Below, piece by piece: positions 53,729 to 62,225 of a DNA stretch of 64,000 nt. Below the pieces are notes generated by a model. The model did not search any database. It was not told the DNA's origin and saw only the letters and a program-made list of their open reading frames with translations. This DNA is from Staphylococcus haemolyticus (GTDB taxonomy: Bacteria > Bacillota > Bacilli > Staphylococcales > Staphylococcaceae): assembly GCF_006094395.1 (NCBI RefSeq), contig NZ_CP035291.1, forward strand, positions 186,001 to 250,000. The letters are read 5' to 3'. A program made the translations under genes and the position numbers. Position 1 is the stretch's first letter. The number at the start of each line of letters is the position of its first letter.

Positions 53729-54706
53729 ATGACAAATCAATCTTTACCAAAATTAACATATACTGGGGCATCAAAAAGTGCAGTACCTATTATTTCTGAA
53801 AGCGAATTACAAACGGTAACGGCAGAACCTTGGTTAAAAATTTCAGATGAAGGACTTCAACTTGAAGGTCTTATCTTTGATAGAGATCATAATTTATTTT
53901 TATGTGAAGTGTTTGGTGGTAAAATCTTTAAAGTCGACATAGACACAAAAGAGGTCTCAACAGCGTTTCAATCAACAAAACAAAATCCAGCTGCAGTTAA
54001 AATACATAAAGATGGACGTTTATTCACTTGTTATTTAGGCGATTTCGAGTCAACAGGTGGTATCTTCGCCACAAATGAACATGGTGAACAATTTGAAGAA
54101 ATCATTTTGGAACTCAACACTGAATATTGTATTGATGACATGGTCTTTGATAGTAAAGGTGGTTTCTATTTCACTGATTTCAGAGGTTATTCTACAAATC
54201 CTAAAGGTGGCGTCTACTATGTTTCGCCTGACTTCAAGACAGTGACCCCAGTCATTCAGAATATTTCAGTAGCGAATGGTGTAGCTTTAAGTACGGATGA
54301 AAAAGTACTATGGGTTACAGAAACGACGACAAACCGACTTCATCGTATTCAATTAGAGGACGATGGCGTGACAATTGCACCGTTTGGCGCAACGATTCCA
54401 TATTACTTTACTGGCCATGAAGGACCAGACTCAGTATGTATTGATAGCGATGATAATTTATACGTAGCAATGTATGGACAAGGGCGTGTTCTAGTCTTCA
54501 ACAAACGTGGCTATCCTATTGGTCAAATCTTAATGCCAGGGCGTGATGAAGGTAAAATGTTACGTTCAACACATCCACAATTTATTCCTGGAACAAATCA
54601 ATTGCTCATTTGTACCAATGACATTGAGAATGGCTCAGAAGGTGGTTCAATGATTTATACCGTTGAAGCTTTTGCGAAAGGTCATGAAAGCTATCAATTT
54701 CAGTAA
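53729..54706 (+). CDS. drp35: Drp35-type lactonase (SMP-30/gluconolactonase family)
   Basis: A 325-residue six-bladed beta-propeller hydrolase. In S. aureus Drp35 is a calcium-dependent lactonase induced by cell-wall antibiotics and detergents. Conserved are [20 protein letters not shown], with the metal Glu near residue 44, [25 protein letters not shown] (~130), [23 protein letters not shown] (~185) and [19 protein letters not shown] (~235). ATG 53729 follows GGGAGG. Monocistronic. Confidence 0.94.
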   Translation: MTNQSLPKLTYTGASKSAVPIISESELQTVTAEPWLKISDEGLQLEGLIFDRDHNLFLCEVFGGKIFKVDIDTKEVSTAFQSTKQNPAAVKIHKDGRLFTCYLGDFESTGGIFATNEHGEQFEEIILELNTEYCIDDMVFDSKGGFYFTDFRGYSTNPKGGVYYVSPDFKTVTPVIQNISVANGVALSTDEKVLWVTETTTNRLHRIQLEDDGVTIAPFGATIPYYFTGHEGPDSVCIDSDDNLYVAMYGQGRVLVFNKRGYPIGQILMPGRDEGKMLRSTHPQFIPGTNQLLICTNDIENGSEGGSMIYTVEAFAKGHESYQFQ

Positions 54707-54743
54707 GTAATAAAGAAATAAGCGACATCGTCTAACACACCAT

Positions 54744-54777
54744 AAAACCCCTCACTATCCACCTAGTGAGGGGTTTG
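54744..54777. terminator. CCCCTCACTA-type hairpin after drp35
   Basis: CCCCTCACTA and TAGTGAGGGG are perfect 10-base arms with a 6-base loop. The same core plus adjacent TGGTGTT recurs at 15453-15485. Confidence 0.8.
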
Positions 54778-54964
54778 GTGTTGCCAATGGAATTAATTTA
54801 TGAATGTATTATATCACTATTAGTAACTTATTGCAAGTTTAATTCGTCTAGCATAAATGATTACTAAGTAATGCTTATTTTCTAATCCAATGAAACTTTT
54901 TCGAATATCCAGTATACTGTAATAGAATAATAAGACATCCGCATAAGTATGAAAGGAGTATATG

Positions 54965-56611
54965 ATGAAAGACAATTGGATGAAATATAAAGATGACAGT
55001 CTTGTAGCATCATTCTATGATAGCCAGACCACGACGTTTCAAGAACAAGGATTTGAAACTGAATTAGCATTTGGTACTGCAGGTATTCGTGGCCAGTTTG
55101 GACTTGGTCCAGGTCGTTTAAATCGCTATACCATACAACGTCTGGCATTAGGAATTGCTAATTACTTAAAAGATAAAGAAGATAATCCTTCAATTGTCAT
55201 TCACTATGATATTCGTCATTTATCTTCAGAATTCGCGCATATTATTACGCAAATTTTGACTTCGAATGGCATCAAAGTTTATCTGGCAGATGTATATAAA
55301 ACAACGCCACAACTATCTTTTGCTGTCCGATACTTGCAAACATCTGCCGGTATCATGATTACAGCAAGTCATAACCCTAAAGATTATAACGGCATTAAAG
55401 TTTATGGTGCAGATGGTGCGCAATTAGATGAGGGTACTTCATTAGAAGTTGCTCAATATATCAATAATTTAGGTAATCCACTTAAGTTGAATATTAACTT
55501 AAATCAAGAACTTATTGAGAAGAACACCTTTGATTTACCAGAATCGGTTTATGATAGTTACATAAATGAACTTACAAATCTTACAGGTGATATTCCACAA
55601 TCTGATTTGAAGGTCGTATATACAAGTTTGCATGGTACTGGTGTGCCGATTATTCCTGATGTTTTAAAGCATCTTAATTTTCAGAATGTAAGTTTAGTCA
55701 AATCGCAATGTGAGCTAGATCCAAATTTCAGTTCCGTTAAAAGTGCGAACCCCGAAGAGCGAGAAGCCTTTGATTTAGCAATTCAACAGGCACACGACTT
55801 GGAGGCTAACCTTGTTATTGCAACAGATCCAGACGTCGATCGCATGGGATTTGTAGAACGAAATGCAGATGGTCAAACATATTACTTTGGTGGTAGTGAA
55901 ATTGGCGCATTACTCATTAAATATCTGCTCGAATACACGAATGTGCCGAATCATTCGTTTGTTATTCAATCTATTGTAAGTGGCGAGTTAGGTAAACGTC
56001 TTGCTCAACAACATGGGGTGACTGTGAAGGAAGTCTTAATCGGCTTTAAACATATTGCTAAAGCCATTCGTGAGTTAGATGATACAGAATCATTTTTATT
56101 TGCCTATGAAGAAAGCTATGGCTATTTAGCCGATGATTTCGTGCGAGACAAGGACGCCATTCAAATCGTTCCATTAATTATTAAGTATGCTTCTATTTTG
56201 AAAAATGAAGGAAAAACACTACATGACGCATTAAAAGAGATTCATAGAGAAGTAGGTCTATATCGGGATAAACCGATGTCTAAAGTCTTTGAAGGTATAG
56301 AAGGACAACAACAAATTAACGCTTTAATGGATAAATTAAGACGTAATATTCCTGATGTCATTGCAGGATTAAAAGTCATTGCAATAGAAGATTATGAGAC
56401 ATTGAAACGCATTTATAAAGAAGACAACACGGAAGAAGCAATATCATTACCACAAGCAAATGTGATTCGAATTATCTTTAAAGAAGGATTTATTGCTTTG
56501 AGACCATCAGGTACAGAACCTAAACTCAAATTCTACCTATCACTTAACGTCGATAACTTCGAACAAGTCTCACAAGACATATATAATTACATATTTGGCG
56601 ATACCGAATAG
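54965..56611 (+). CDS. pgcA: Alpha-phosphoglucomutase / phosphomannomutase family
   Basis: A 548-residue alpha-D-phosphohexomutase interconverting glucose-6-P and glucose-1-P, the latter feeding UDP-glucose for glycolipid and teichoic-acid synthesis. FGTAGIRGQFGLGPGRLN (36 on) and MITASHNPKDYNGIK with phosphoserine Ser135, then VIATDPDVDRMG with the metal Asps (~280), the sugar loop FAYEESYGY (~380) and phosphate loop RPSGTEPKLKFYL (~518) are all there. AAAGGAG is well spaced for ATG 54965. Confidence 0.95.
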   Translation: MKDNWMKYKDDSLVASFYDSQTTTFQEQGFETELAFGTAGIRGQFGLGPGRLNRYTIQRLALGIANYLKDKEDNPSIVIHYDIRHLSSEFAHIITQILTSNGIKVYLADVYKTTPQLSFAVRYLQTSAGIMITASHNPKDYNGIKVYGADGAQLDEGTSLEVAQYINNLGNPLKLNINLNQELIEKNTFDLPESVYDSYINELTNLTGDIPQSDLKVVYTSLHGTGVPIIPDVLKHLNFQNVSLVKSQCELDPNFSSVKSANPEEREAFDLAIQQAHDLEANLVIATDPDVDRMGFVERNADGQTYYFGGSEIGALLIKYLLEYTNVPNHSFVIQSIVSGELGKRLAQQHGVTVKEVLIGFKHIAKAIRELDDTESFLFAYEESYGYLADDFVRDKDAIQIVPLIIKYASILKNEGKTLHDALKEIHREVGLYRDKPMSKVFEGIEGQQQINALMDKLRRNIPDVIAGLKVIAIEDYETLKRIYKEDNTEEAISLPQANVIRIIFKEGFIALRPSGTEPKLKFYLSLNVDNFEQVSQDIYNYIFGDTE

Positions 56612-57014
56612 CATGATAAAAACTATTTATATGCAAGTAAGCAGTATTAAATATCATTCCACCTCAATCGTTCATTTTTAAAATTAAAAAATAATTAAAA
56701 ACAGCTTATAGTACACATCATAAAGTGCACCATAAGCTGTTTTCTTAATTAATACTTTCTTAAAAAGTCTATTTGTCGATTATATAACTTATTATGAATT
56801 AATATTGAAAAGCTTAATCGTTTTAGCGGTTGTAGTTAATGTAAGTATGAAATTTCTCGCGAAAAGAAGAAACAAATAATTTAATACTGAATAAAATTAA
56901 TTTCATGTAAAAATTCCGTTAAGTTAGAAATGATATGTTATGCATAGTATAAAAATGTTATATAATATTTAGTGATAGGCATAAAATCACTTTCTTACAT
57001 AAAGGAGCCAATAC
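56612..57014. other. Intergenic region with one hairpin
   Basis: About 400 bases without a credible gene. An imperfect bidirectional hairpin (ACAGCTTATAGT against GCACCATAAGCTGT) at 56701-56744 probably terminates pgcA. The remainder is A/T-rich promoter-type sequence before the lipoprotein gene. Confidence 0.55.
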
Positions 57015-58154
57015 ATGATTAAAAAATATTTGTTGAGTGTATTCACTGTTTTAATAGCCATTGTTTTATGTGCTTGTCAATCGACATCGCAAACGCATGA
57101 GAAAAAAGCTAAAGAAGAAACGCATAATAAAGAAGAGAATATTTATGCGAAAAAGCGTAGTTCTGGTCAAAATGATTGGGTTGAATATAAGGGTGATGTA
57201 GCACATATCTTCTTCCATCCTTTAATTACGGATCCTAAAGTGGCGTTTACTGGTGAAGCGAATCAAGCCAAAGGCAATAATGATTGGATGATTACCGTTG
57301 AAGAATTTAAACGCTCACTTGATGAATTATATAAGCATCATTACATATTGATTGATCCACATGATGCATATGATTTCAATTCTAAACCTATTAAAAAGAA
57401 ATCACTTAAGTTGCCTAAAGGAAAGAAACCGTTAATCTTATCAATAGATGATATGAATTATTATGAATATATGAGAGAAAATGGTTATGCAGATCGTTTA
57501 GTATTAGACAAATATAATCATGTTGTATCTCAAACGAAAGGTAAAGATGGTAAGTTTACTCAAAGTGAATCGAATGATATTGTTCCGATTCTAAATCGTT
57601 TCGTAAAAGAACATCCAGATTTTTCATTGAATGGACAAAAAGGTGTAGTTGGTTTAACTGGATACAATGGGGTACTCGGATATCGCACGAATGAGTTGGA
57701 TAGTAAAGACTACTCTAAACGTAAAGAACAAGCGATAAAAGTTGCAAATGCAATGAAACGCGATGGTTGGACATTCGCAAGTCATTCTTGGGGGCACATT
57801 GATTTTGCAAATAGTTCATATGATCGTATTGTGAAGGATACAGAACGTTGGAAGAAAGAAGTAACGCCAATTATTGGTAAAACGGACTTATTTATTTTCC
57901 CTCATGGTGCGCAAGATAGAGGTTCAGCAGGTTATCAGTACCTAGAGAATAAAGCAGGATTTAAATTCTTAGCTGGGGTAGGTCCGAATAATTTTACTGA
58001 TATTGGTGAAGATAGCGTTTATCAAGACCGTGTTGCTATCGATGGTTTGAATCTATATGACTTTAAATACAAGTTGAAACCATTTGTAGATTCAGACAAA
58101 GTTTATAGCAAAGAAGATCGTAGTTATTTTAAAGGTGAGAAAGGTTATAAATAA
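57015..58154 (+). CDS. Polysaccharide-deacetylase-like lipoprotein
   Basis: A 379-residue lipoprotein (signal helix ending LCAC, Cys21). After a Lys/Glu-rich linker comes a domain of the polysaccharide deacetylase (NodB-like) type: PLILSIDDMNYYEYM (~138) with the metal Asp pair, and WTFASHSWGHIDFA (~255) with the SHSWGH histidines, then TDLFIFPHGAQD (~292). The SIDD and HxxxH motifs look intact, so it may deacetylate a wall glycan at the outer membrane face. It precedes a PBP4-like gene, in keeping with cell-wall work. AAAGGAGCC is the ribosome site. Confidence 0.88.
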   Translation: MIKKYLLSVFTVLIAIVLCACQSTSQTHEKKAKEETHNKEENIYAKKRSSGQNDWVEYKGDVAHIFFHPLITDPKVAFTGEANQAKGNNDWMITVEEFKRSLDELYKHHYILIDPHDAYDFNSKPIKKKSLKLPKGKKPLILSIDDMNYYEYMRENGYADRLVLDKYNHVVSQTKGKDGKFTQSESNDIVPILNRFVKEHPDFSLNGQKGVVGLTGYNGVLGYRTNELDSKDYSKRKEQAIKVANAMKRDGWTFASHSWGHIDFANSSYDRIVKDTERWKKEVTPIIGKTDLFIFPHGAQDRGSAGYQYLENKAGFKFLAGVGPNNFTDIGEDSVYQDRVAIDGLNLYDFKYKLKPFVDSDKVYSKEDRSYFKGEKGYK

Positions 58155-58161
58155 TTAGTCG

Positions 58162-58206
58162 AACTCTGAGAATTGCATTATGGTAGTTCTCAGAGTTTCA
58201 ATTTTT
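58162..58206 (+). terminator. Terminator of the deacetylase-like gene
   Basis: AACTCTGAGAA and TTCTCAGAGTT form an 11-base-pair stem, followed by TCAATTTTT. Confidence 0.85.
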
Positions 58207-58366
58207 CATTAAAAGCAGGCAAAGTTTGATTGATATCAAAATGTATAGTAAGTAACAACAATATAGTTAAGGGATTATGATTTTGAATGTAGTTGTATTA
58301 TTCCTATAATATTGTTATAAAAGGTATTGTGCAACATTATTAATATTAAAAAAAGTAGGGGATATT

Positions 58367-59518
58367 TTGTTTGGTAAATTTGTAAAAGGAATAGGTATTA
58401 TCACTACGATTTCGTTATTACATACTTCGATAAGTGATGCGAGTGAATCGCCAGTAACTATTGCTAATAAAGAAAAGAATAGTAGTATTAGTACGAAATA
58501 TCAGCCTAGTGGTGTCATGCTTACTACTGATCAAGGGCAAATTCTATATAATTACCGGGGAAATAATCAGGTTGACCCTGCTTCTATGTCTAAAATGATG
58601 ACCTTATATTTAACTTATGAAGCGATTGAGAATGGGAAGTTAAAGCTCAATGACAAAGTGAAAATTACAAATAAGTATGCTACCATGTCCAACCTACCAA
58701 ACCTATCATCAGTATCATTGAAACAAGGTCAAACGTATACTATTGAAGAATTAATTAAACAAACCACTTTAGCATCAAGTAATGCCGCAGCAATGATATT
58801 AGGTGAGAAAGTAAGTGGCGATAATAATACATTTACTAATAAAATGAATCAACAAGCTAAATCGTTTAATATGACTAATACAAACTTTGTCAATCCGGCA
58901 GGTACGCAAAATAGTTTGTTAGATCAATATGCACCTTCAAAATTTAAAAAACAAGATTTCCCTAAAAGTACCGCTAAAGATATGAACCTTTTAATGCAAG
59001 CGTTAATTAAGAAGTATCCTCAGATATTACAAATATCTAAGTTGCCACGGGATACTCAAAGAGGAAATACTTTTAAAAGTACGAATCTATCTTTAAAAGG
59101 ACAACCACTATATTTACCTGGTACAGATGGCTTAAAGACAGGTACAAGTAATAAGGGTTATAACATTGCACTAACAAATAAGCAAGATCAATTACGTCTA
59201 AATGAAACAATAATGAATGTGAAACCCTTTGGTGATGTAAATGCGAAGTACAATAGAAATAGAATAGGTAATCAAATCATTAAACAATATCGTCAAAAAT
59301 ATGAATATAAGAAAGTGTTAACTGAAGGAGACCATGAGATAGATGGCAAGAAATATCATGTAAAAAAAGATTTATATGATGTTGTCCCTAAAGACAAATC
59401 CAAATGGCATCTGGCTATCAATAGTAAAGGCAAAGTTTATGTTCATTATTATAGGGACTTCTTACCAGGCAGTCAGTATCCACGTGTAGCTGCTGATAAA
59501 AAATGGAAATGGTTCTAA
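58367..59518 (+). CDS. D-alanyl-D-alanine carboxypeptidase, PBP4-like, without C-terminal anchor
   Basis: A 383-residue secreted penicillin-binding enzyme starting with TTG behind AGGGGAT. A signal peptide spans ~1-25. The transpeptidase/carboxypeptidase motifs are SMSK (Ser73-Lys76), SSN (137-139) and KTGT (257-260). The C-terminal ~85 residues (KYHVKKDLYDVVPKDKSKWH) match the beta-rich domain after the catalytic core of staphylococcal PBP4. The usual C-terminal membrane helix is missing: the chain ends at KWKWF and no downstream frame supplies one. It may be a released or wall-associated paralogue. Confidence 0.87.
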   Translation: MFGKFVKGIGIITTISLLHTSISDASESPVTIANKEKNSSISTKYQPSGVMLTTDQGQILYNYRGNNQVDPASMSKMMTLYLTYEAIENGKLKLNDKVKITNKYATMSNLPNLSSVSLKQGQTYTIEELIKQTTLASSNAAAMILGEKVSGDNNTFTNKMNQQAKSFNMTNTNFVNPAGTQNSLLDQYAPSKFKKQDFPKSTAKDMNLLMQALIKKYPQILQISKLPRDTQRGNTFKSTNLSLKGQPLYLPGTDGLKTGTSNKGYNIALTNKQDQLRLNETIMNVKPFGDVNAKYNRNRIGNQIIKQYRQKYEYKKVLTEGDHEIDGKKYHVKKDLYDVVPKDKSKWHLAINSKGKVYVHYYRDFLPGSQYPRVAADKKWKWF

Positions 59519-59538
59519 ATCAATAAATTAAATTAGAA

Positions 59539-59575
59539 AAAATGTCGCTAAGTTTTCATCTTGGCGACATTTTTC
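59539..59575. terminator. Bidirectional terminator
   Basis: AAATGTCGC and GCGACATTT arms (with inner TAAG/CTTG pairing) between the PBP4-like gene and the opposing tetR gene; flanked by an A run and TTTT. Confidence 0.88.
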
Positions 59576-59604
59576 AAATAATGAATATCTTTAATAAAGG
59601 CGTT

Positions 59605-60192
59605 TTAGCTCAGTTTCTTCAAATGTACTTCTCTTGCGCCACATATCATATTAACAATTTCTTTCGTCACTTTATCAATCGATTGCTGTTGTCCATGTTG
59701 AATCCAATTCGTGATGACGCTCAAAATACCTCCAGTTAAAAATTCTCCATATATTGTTACATCTACATAAAATTGACCACTCTGTCGATCAAATTCAATT
59801 TGCTTTTGAACTGCTTTATAGATTTGTTCATAAAAAATAGTATAAACTTCGCCGTAAAAATTGAGTGTTATAACGCTACGGACAATGCCTTTATTATCGT
59901 GAATAAATGTCAAAGCATCTCTCATCAATTTCTCAAAAAAATGTCGTGGGTTGTCGGGATTAATGTCGGGTAAATATAGCTCTCTAAAATGATCAATCAA
60001 CGTGCCGACAACATGATTTAACAAGTCATACTTATCATTAAAATGACGATAAAAGGTTGATCGTCGTACATTTGCTTTTGCACATAAGTCTTGAACCGTT
60101 ATTTGTTCAAAAGATTTAGTTTGTAGTAAATCAGAAAATGAAGTAATTAGGGCTTGATGTGTTTTTTGGACGCGTAAATCTTGTTTGTTCAA
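59605..60192 (-). CDS. TetR/AcrR-family regulator, probable repressor of oleate hydratase
   Basis: A ~195-residue regulator. The N-terminal helix-turn-helix reads ITVQDLCAKANVRRSTFYRHF (~29-49); the C-terminal ~130 residues are an all-helical ligand domain of the TetR_C type. TTG 60192 is placed 8 bases after GAGGAG and is a better start than GTG 60201, which abuts it. It is divergent from oleate hydratase, with a long palindrome in between. By analogy with other fatty-acid-responsive TetR proteins it could sense unsaturated fatty acids, an inference from position. Confidence 0.88.
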   Translation of the reverse strand: MNKQDLRVQKTHQALITSFSDLLQTKSFEQITVQDLCAKANVRRSTFYRHFNDKYDLLNHVVGTLIDHFRELYLPDINPDNPRHFFEKLMRDALTFIHDNKGIVRSVITLNFYGEVYTIFYEQIYKAVQKQIEFDRQSGQFYVDVTIYGEFLTGGILSVITNWIQHGQQQSIDKVTKEIVNMICGAREVHLKKLS

Positions 60193-60229
60193 CTTAATCA
60201 CTCCTCATATCGGACAGTTTGAATAAAAT

Positions 60230-60260
60230 GTCGCTTATGTTACAAACACACATAAGTGAC
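60230..60260. promoter_or_regulatory. Probable operator of the TetR regulator
   Basis: GTCGCTTATGT, 9 bases, ACATAAGTGAC: 11-base arms with a single mismatch. It is placed 38 bases before the regulator start and upstream of the divergent oleate hydratase gene. Confidence 0.75.
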
Positions 60261-60388
60261 GCACAATTCTTGCCCCTCGTCATTTTATAATACTATCGAA
60301 GGGTAGATTAATTTCTTTAAGATTACTTATAGTTTACTACTTTTCAATCTAAAAATTAAAAACTATGAAAACTTGGGAAGTGATACGT

Positions 60389-62164
60389 ATGTACTATAGT
60401 AATGGAAATTATGAAGCATTTGCACGTCCTAAAAAACCAGAAAATGTAGAGGTTAAATCAGCTTATCTTATTGGTTCCGGATTAGCATCTCTAGCTGCTG
60501 CATGTTTCTTGATTAGAGACGGACAAATGGATGGGTCAAAAATCCATGTTTTAGAAGAATTATCTAAACCTGGTGGAAGTTTAGATGGAGATGAACTTCC
60601 TTTGAAAGGCTATGTTGTGAGAGGTGGAAGAGAAATGGAGAACCATTTCGAATGTTTGTGGGATTTATTTCGCTCCATCCCGTCACTTGAAATGGATAAT
60701 GCTTCTGTTCTAGATGAGTTTTATTGGTTAAATAAAGAAGATCCTAATTACTCACGTTGTCGTGTTATTGAGAAAAGGGGGCATCAGTTATCTACTGATG
60801 GTGATTTTACTTTGACGCCACAAGCCATTAAAGAAATCATTCATTTATGTTTAATGAAAGAAGAGACATTAAACGACGTGAAGATTACGGATGTCTTCTC
60901 AAATGACTTTTTGCATTCGAATTTCTGGATCTATTGGAAAACGATGTTCGCATTTGAGCCATGGCATTCTGCAATGGAGATGCGTCGATATTTAATGCGC
61001 TTTGTACATCATATTGGAGGATTAGCAGATTTCAGTGCCCTTAAGTTCACCAAATATAATCAATATGAATCACTAGTTCTTCCGATGATTGCTTACTTAG
61101 AGTCCCACGGTGTGCAATTTCAATATGATGTTCAAGTGTTGAATATAAAAGTAGATATCACAACAAAAGAGAAGGTTGCGCGTGAAATACAACTTAAGCG
61201 TTCAGGTAAAGATGATATCATTCCTCTAACGCCAGATGATTTAGTATTTGTTACAAATGGTAGTATCACTGAAAGTTCAACTTATGGAGATAACAACACA
61301 CCCGCACCCCCTACAAAAGAAATCGGTGGTAGTTGGACGTTATGGCGTAATCTTGCCAAACAGAGCCCTGAGTTTGGTTGTCCCGAAAAGTTCTATCATC
61401 GTTTACCAGACAAAAGTTGGTTTGTATCAGCAACCGCGACGACAAATAACATGACAATTATTAATACAATCGAGCAAATTTGTAAACGAGACCCTCTAGC
61501 CGGCAAGACAGTGACAGGTGGTATTGTTACTGTTAATGATTCTAAATGGCAAATGAGTTTTACTGTTAATCGTCAACAACAATTTAAAAGCCAACCCGAA
61601 GACGAGGTGAGCGTTTGGATCTATGCATTATACTCAAACGTAAACGGGGATTACATCCATAAACCTATCACTGAATGCAGTGGAAATGAAATTTGCCAAG
61701 AATGGTTATATCATATGGGCGTTCCTATCAATCAAATTGAAGACCTCGCTAAAACGCAATGTAATACGATACCAGTCTATATGCCATATATCTGTTCTTA
61801 TTTTATGCCTAGATCCATTGGAGACAGACCACTTGTCGTGCCTGAAAATGCTCGCAACATAGCCTTTATTGGTAATTTTGCAGAAACAGAAAGAGATACT
61901 GTATTTACCACTGAATATTCGGTAAGGACTGCTATGGAAGCAGTATACCAATTATTGGACATAGATAGAGGTGTCCCTGAAGTGGTTGCAACAGAATTCG
62001 ACCTTCGTATATTGATGGATGCCTTATATGAACTTAATGATGGTAAAAATCTATCAGAACTCTCAGAACATAACAAAATACAGAAACTCGCTCTTAACGC
62101 TTTCTTGAAGAAAATAAAAGGTACCTATATCGAAGAATTGTTGCACCAACACAAGTTACTATAA
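60389..62164 (+). CDS. ohyA: Oleate hydratase (myosin-cross-reactive antigen family)
   Basis: A 591-residue FAD enzyme adding water to the cis-9 double bond of unsaturated fatty acids, which detoxifies host antimicrobial lipids. [22 protein letters not shown] (~27-48) is the FAD-binding fold, and [14 protein letters not shown] (~79) carries the catalytic Glu and FAD-contact residues. The rest of the length matches the family end to end. Start ATG 60389 ([16 protein letters not shown]), after GGGAAGTG, is the usual N-terminus; the frame's earlier ATG at 60365 adds eight unusual residues. Confidence 0.96.
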   Translation: MYYSNGNYEAFARPKKPENVEVKSAYLIGSGLASLAAACFLIRDGQMDGSKIHVLEELSKPGGSLDGDELPLKGYVVRGGREMENHFECLWDLFRSIPSLEMDNASVLDEFYWLNKEDPNYSRCRVIEKRGHQLSTDGDFTLTPQAIKEIIHLCLMKEETLNDVKITDVFSNDFLHSNFWIYWKTMFAFEPWHSAMEMRRYLMRFVHHIGGLADFSALKFTKYNQYESLVLPMIAYLESHGVQFQYDVQVLNIKVDITTKEKVAREIQLKRSGKDDIIPLTPDDLVFVTNGSITESSTYGDNNTPAPPTKEIGGSWTLWRNLAKQSPEFGCPEKFYHRLPDKSWFVSATATTNNMTIINTIEQICKRDPLAGKTVTGGIVTVNDSKWQMSFTVNRQQQFKSQPEDEVSVWIYALYSNVNGDYIHKPITECSGNEICQEWLYHMGVPINQIEDLAKTQCNTIPVYMPYICSYFMPRSIGDRPLVVPENARNIAFIGNFAETERDTVFTTEYSVRTAMEAVYQLLDIDRGVPEVVATEFDLRILMDALYELNDGKNLSELSEHNKIQKLALNAFLKKIKGTYIEELLHQHKLL

Positions 62165-62181
62165 GTGTAGATAAAATTCAC

Positions 62182-62220
62182 CCCCACATGACGAATTAGC
62201 ATGTGGGGATATTTGTTTAG
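62182..62220. terminator. Bidirectional terminator
   Basis: CCCCACATG and CATGTGGGG form a perfect 9-base-pair stem between convergent ohyA and the UvrA-like gene, followed by ATATTTGTTT. Confidence 0.85.
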
Positions 62221-62225
62221 TTTAT

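Noticed and set aside
61248-62076. Extra frames on both strands inside the oleate hydratase gene
   Set aside because: All are contained in an intact 591-codon enzyme gene and lack start signals.
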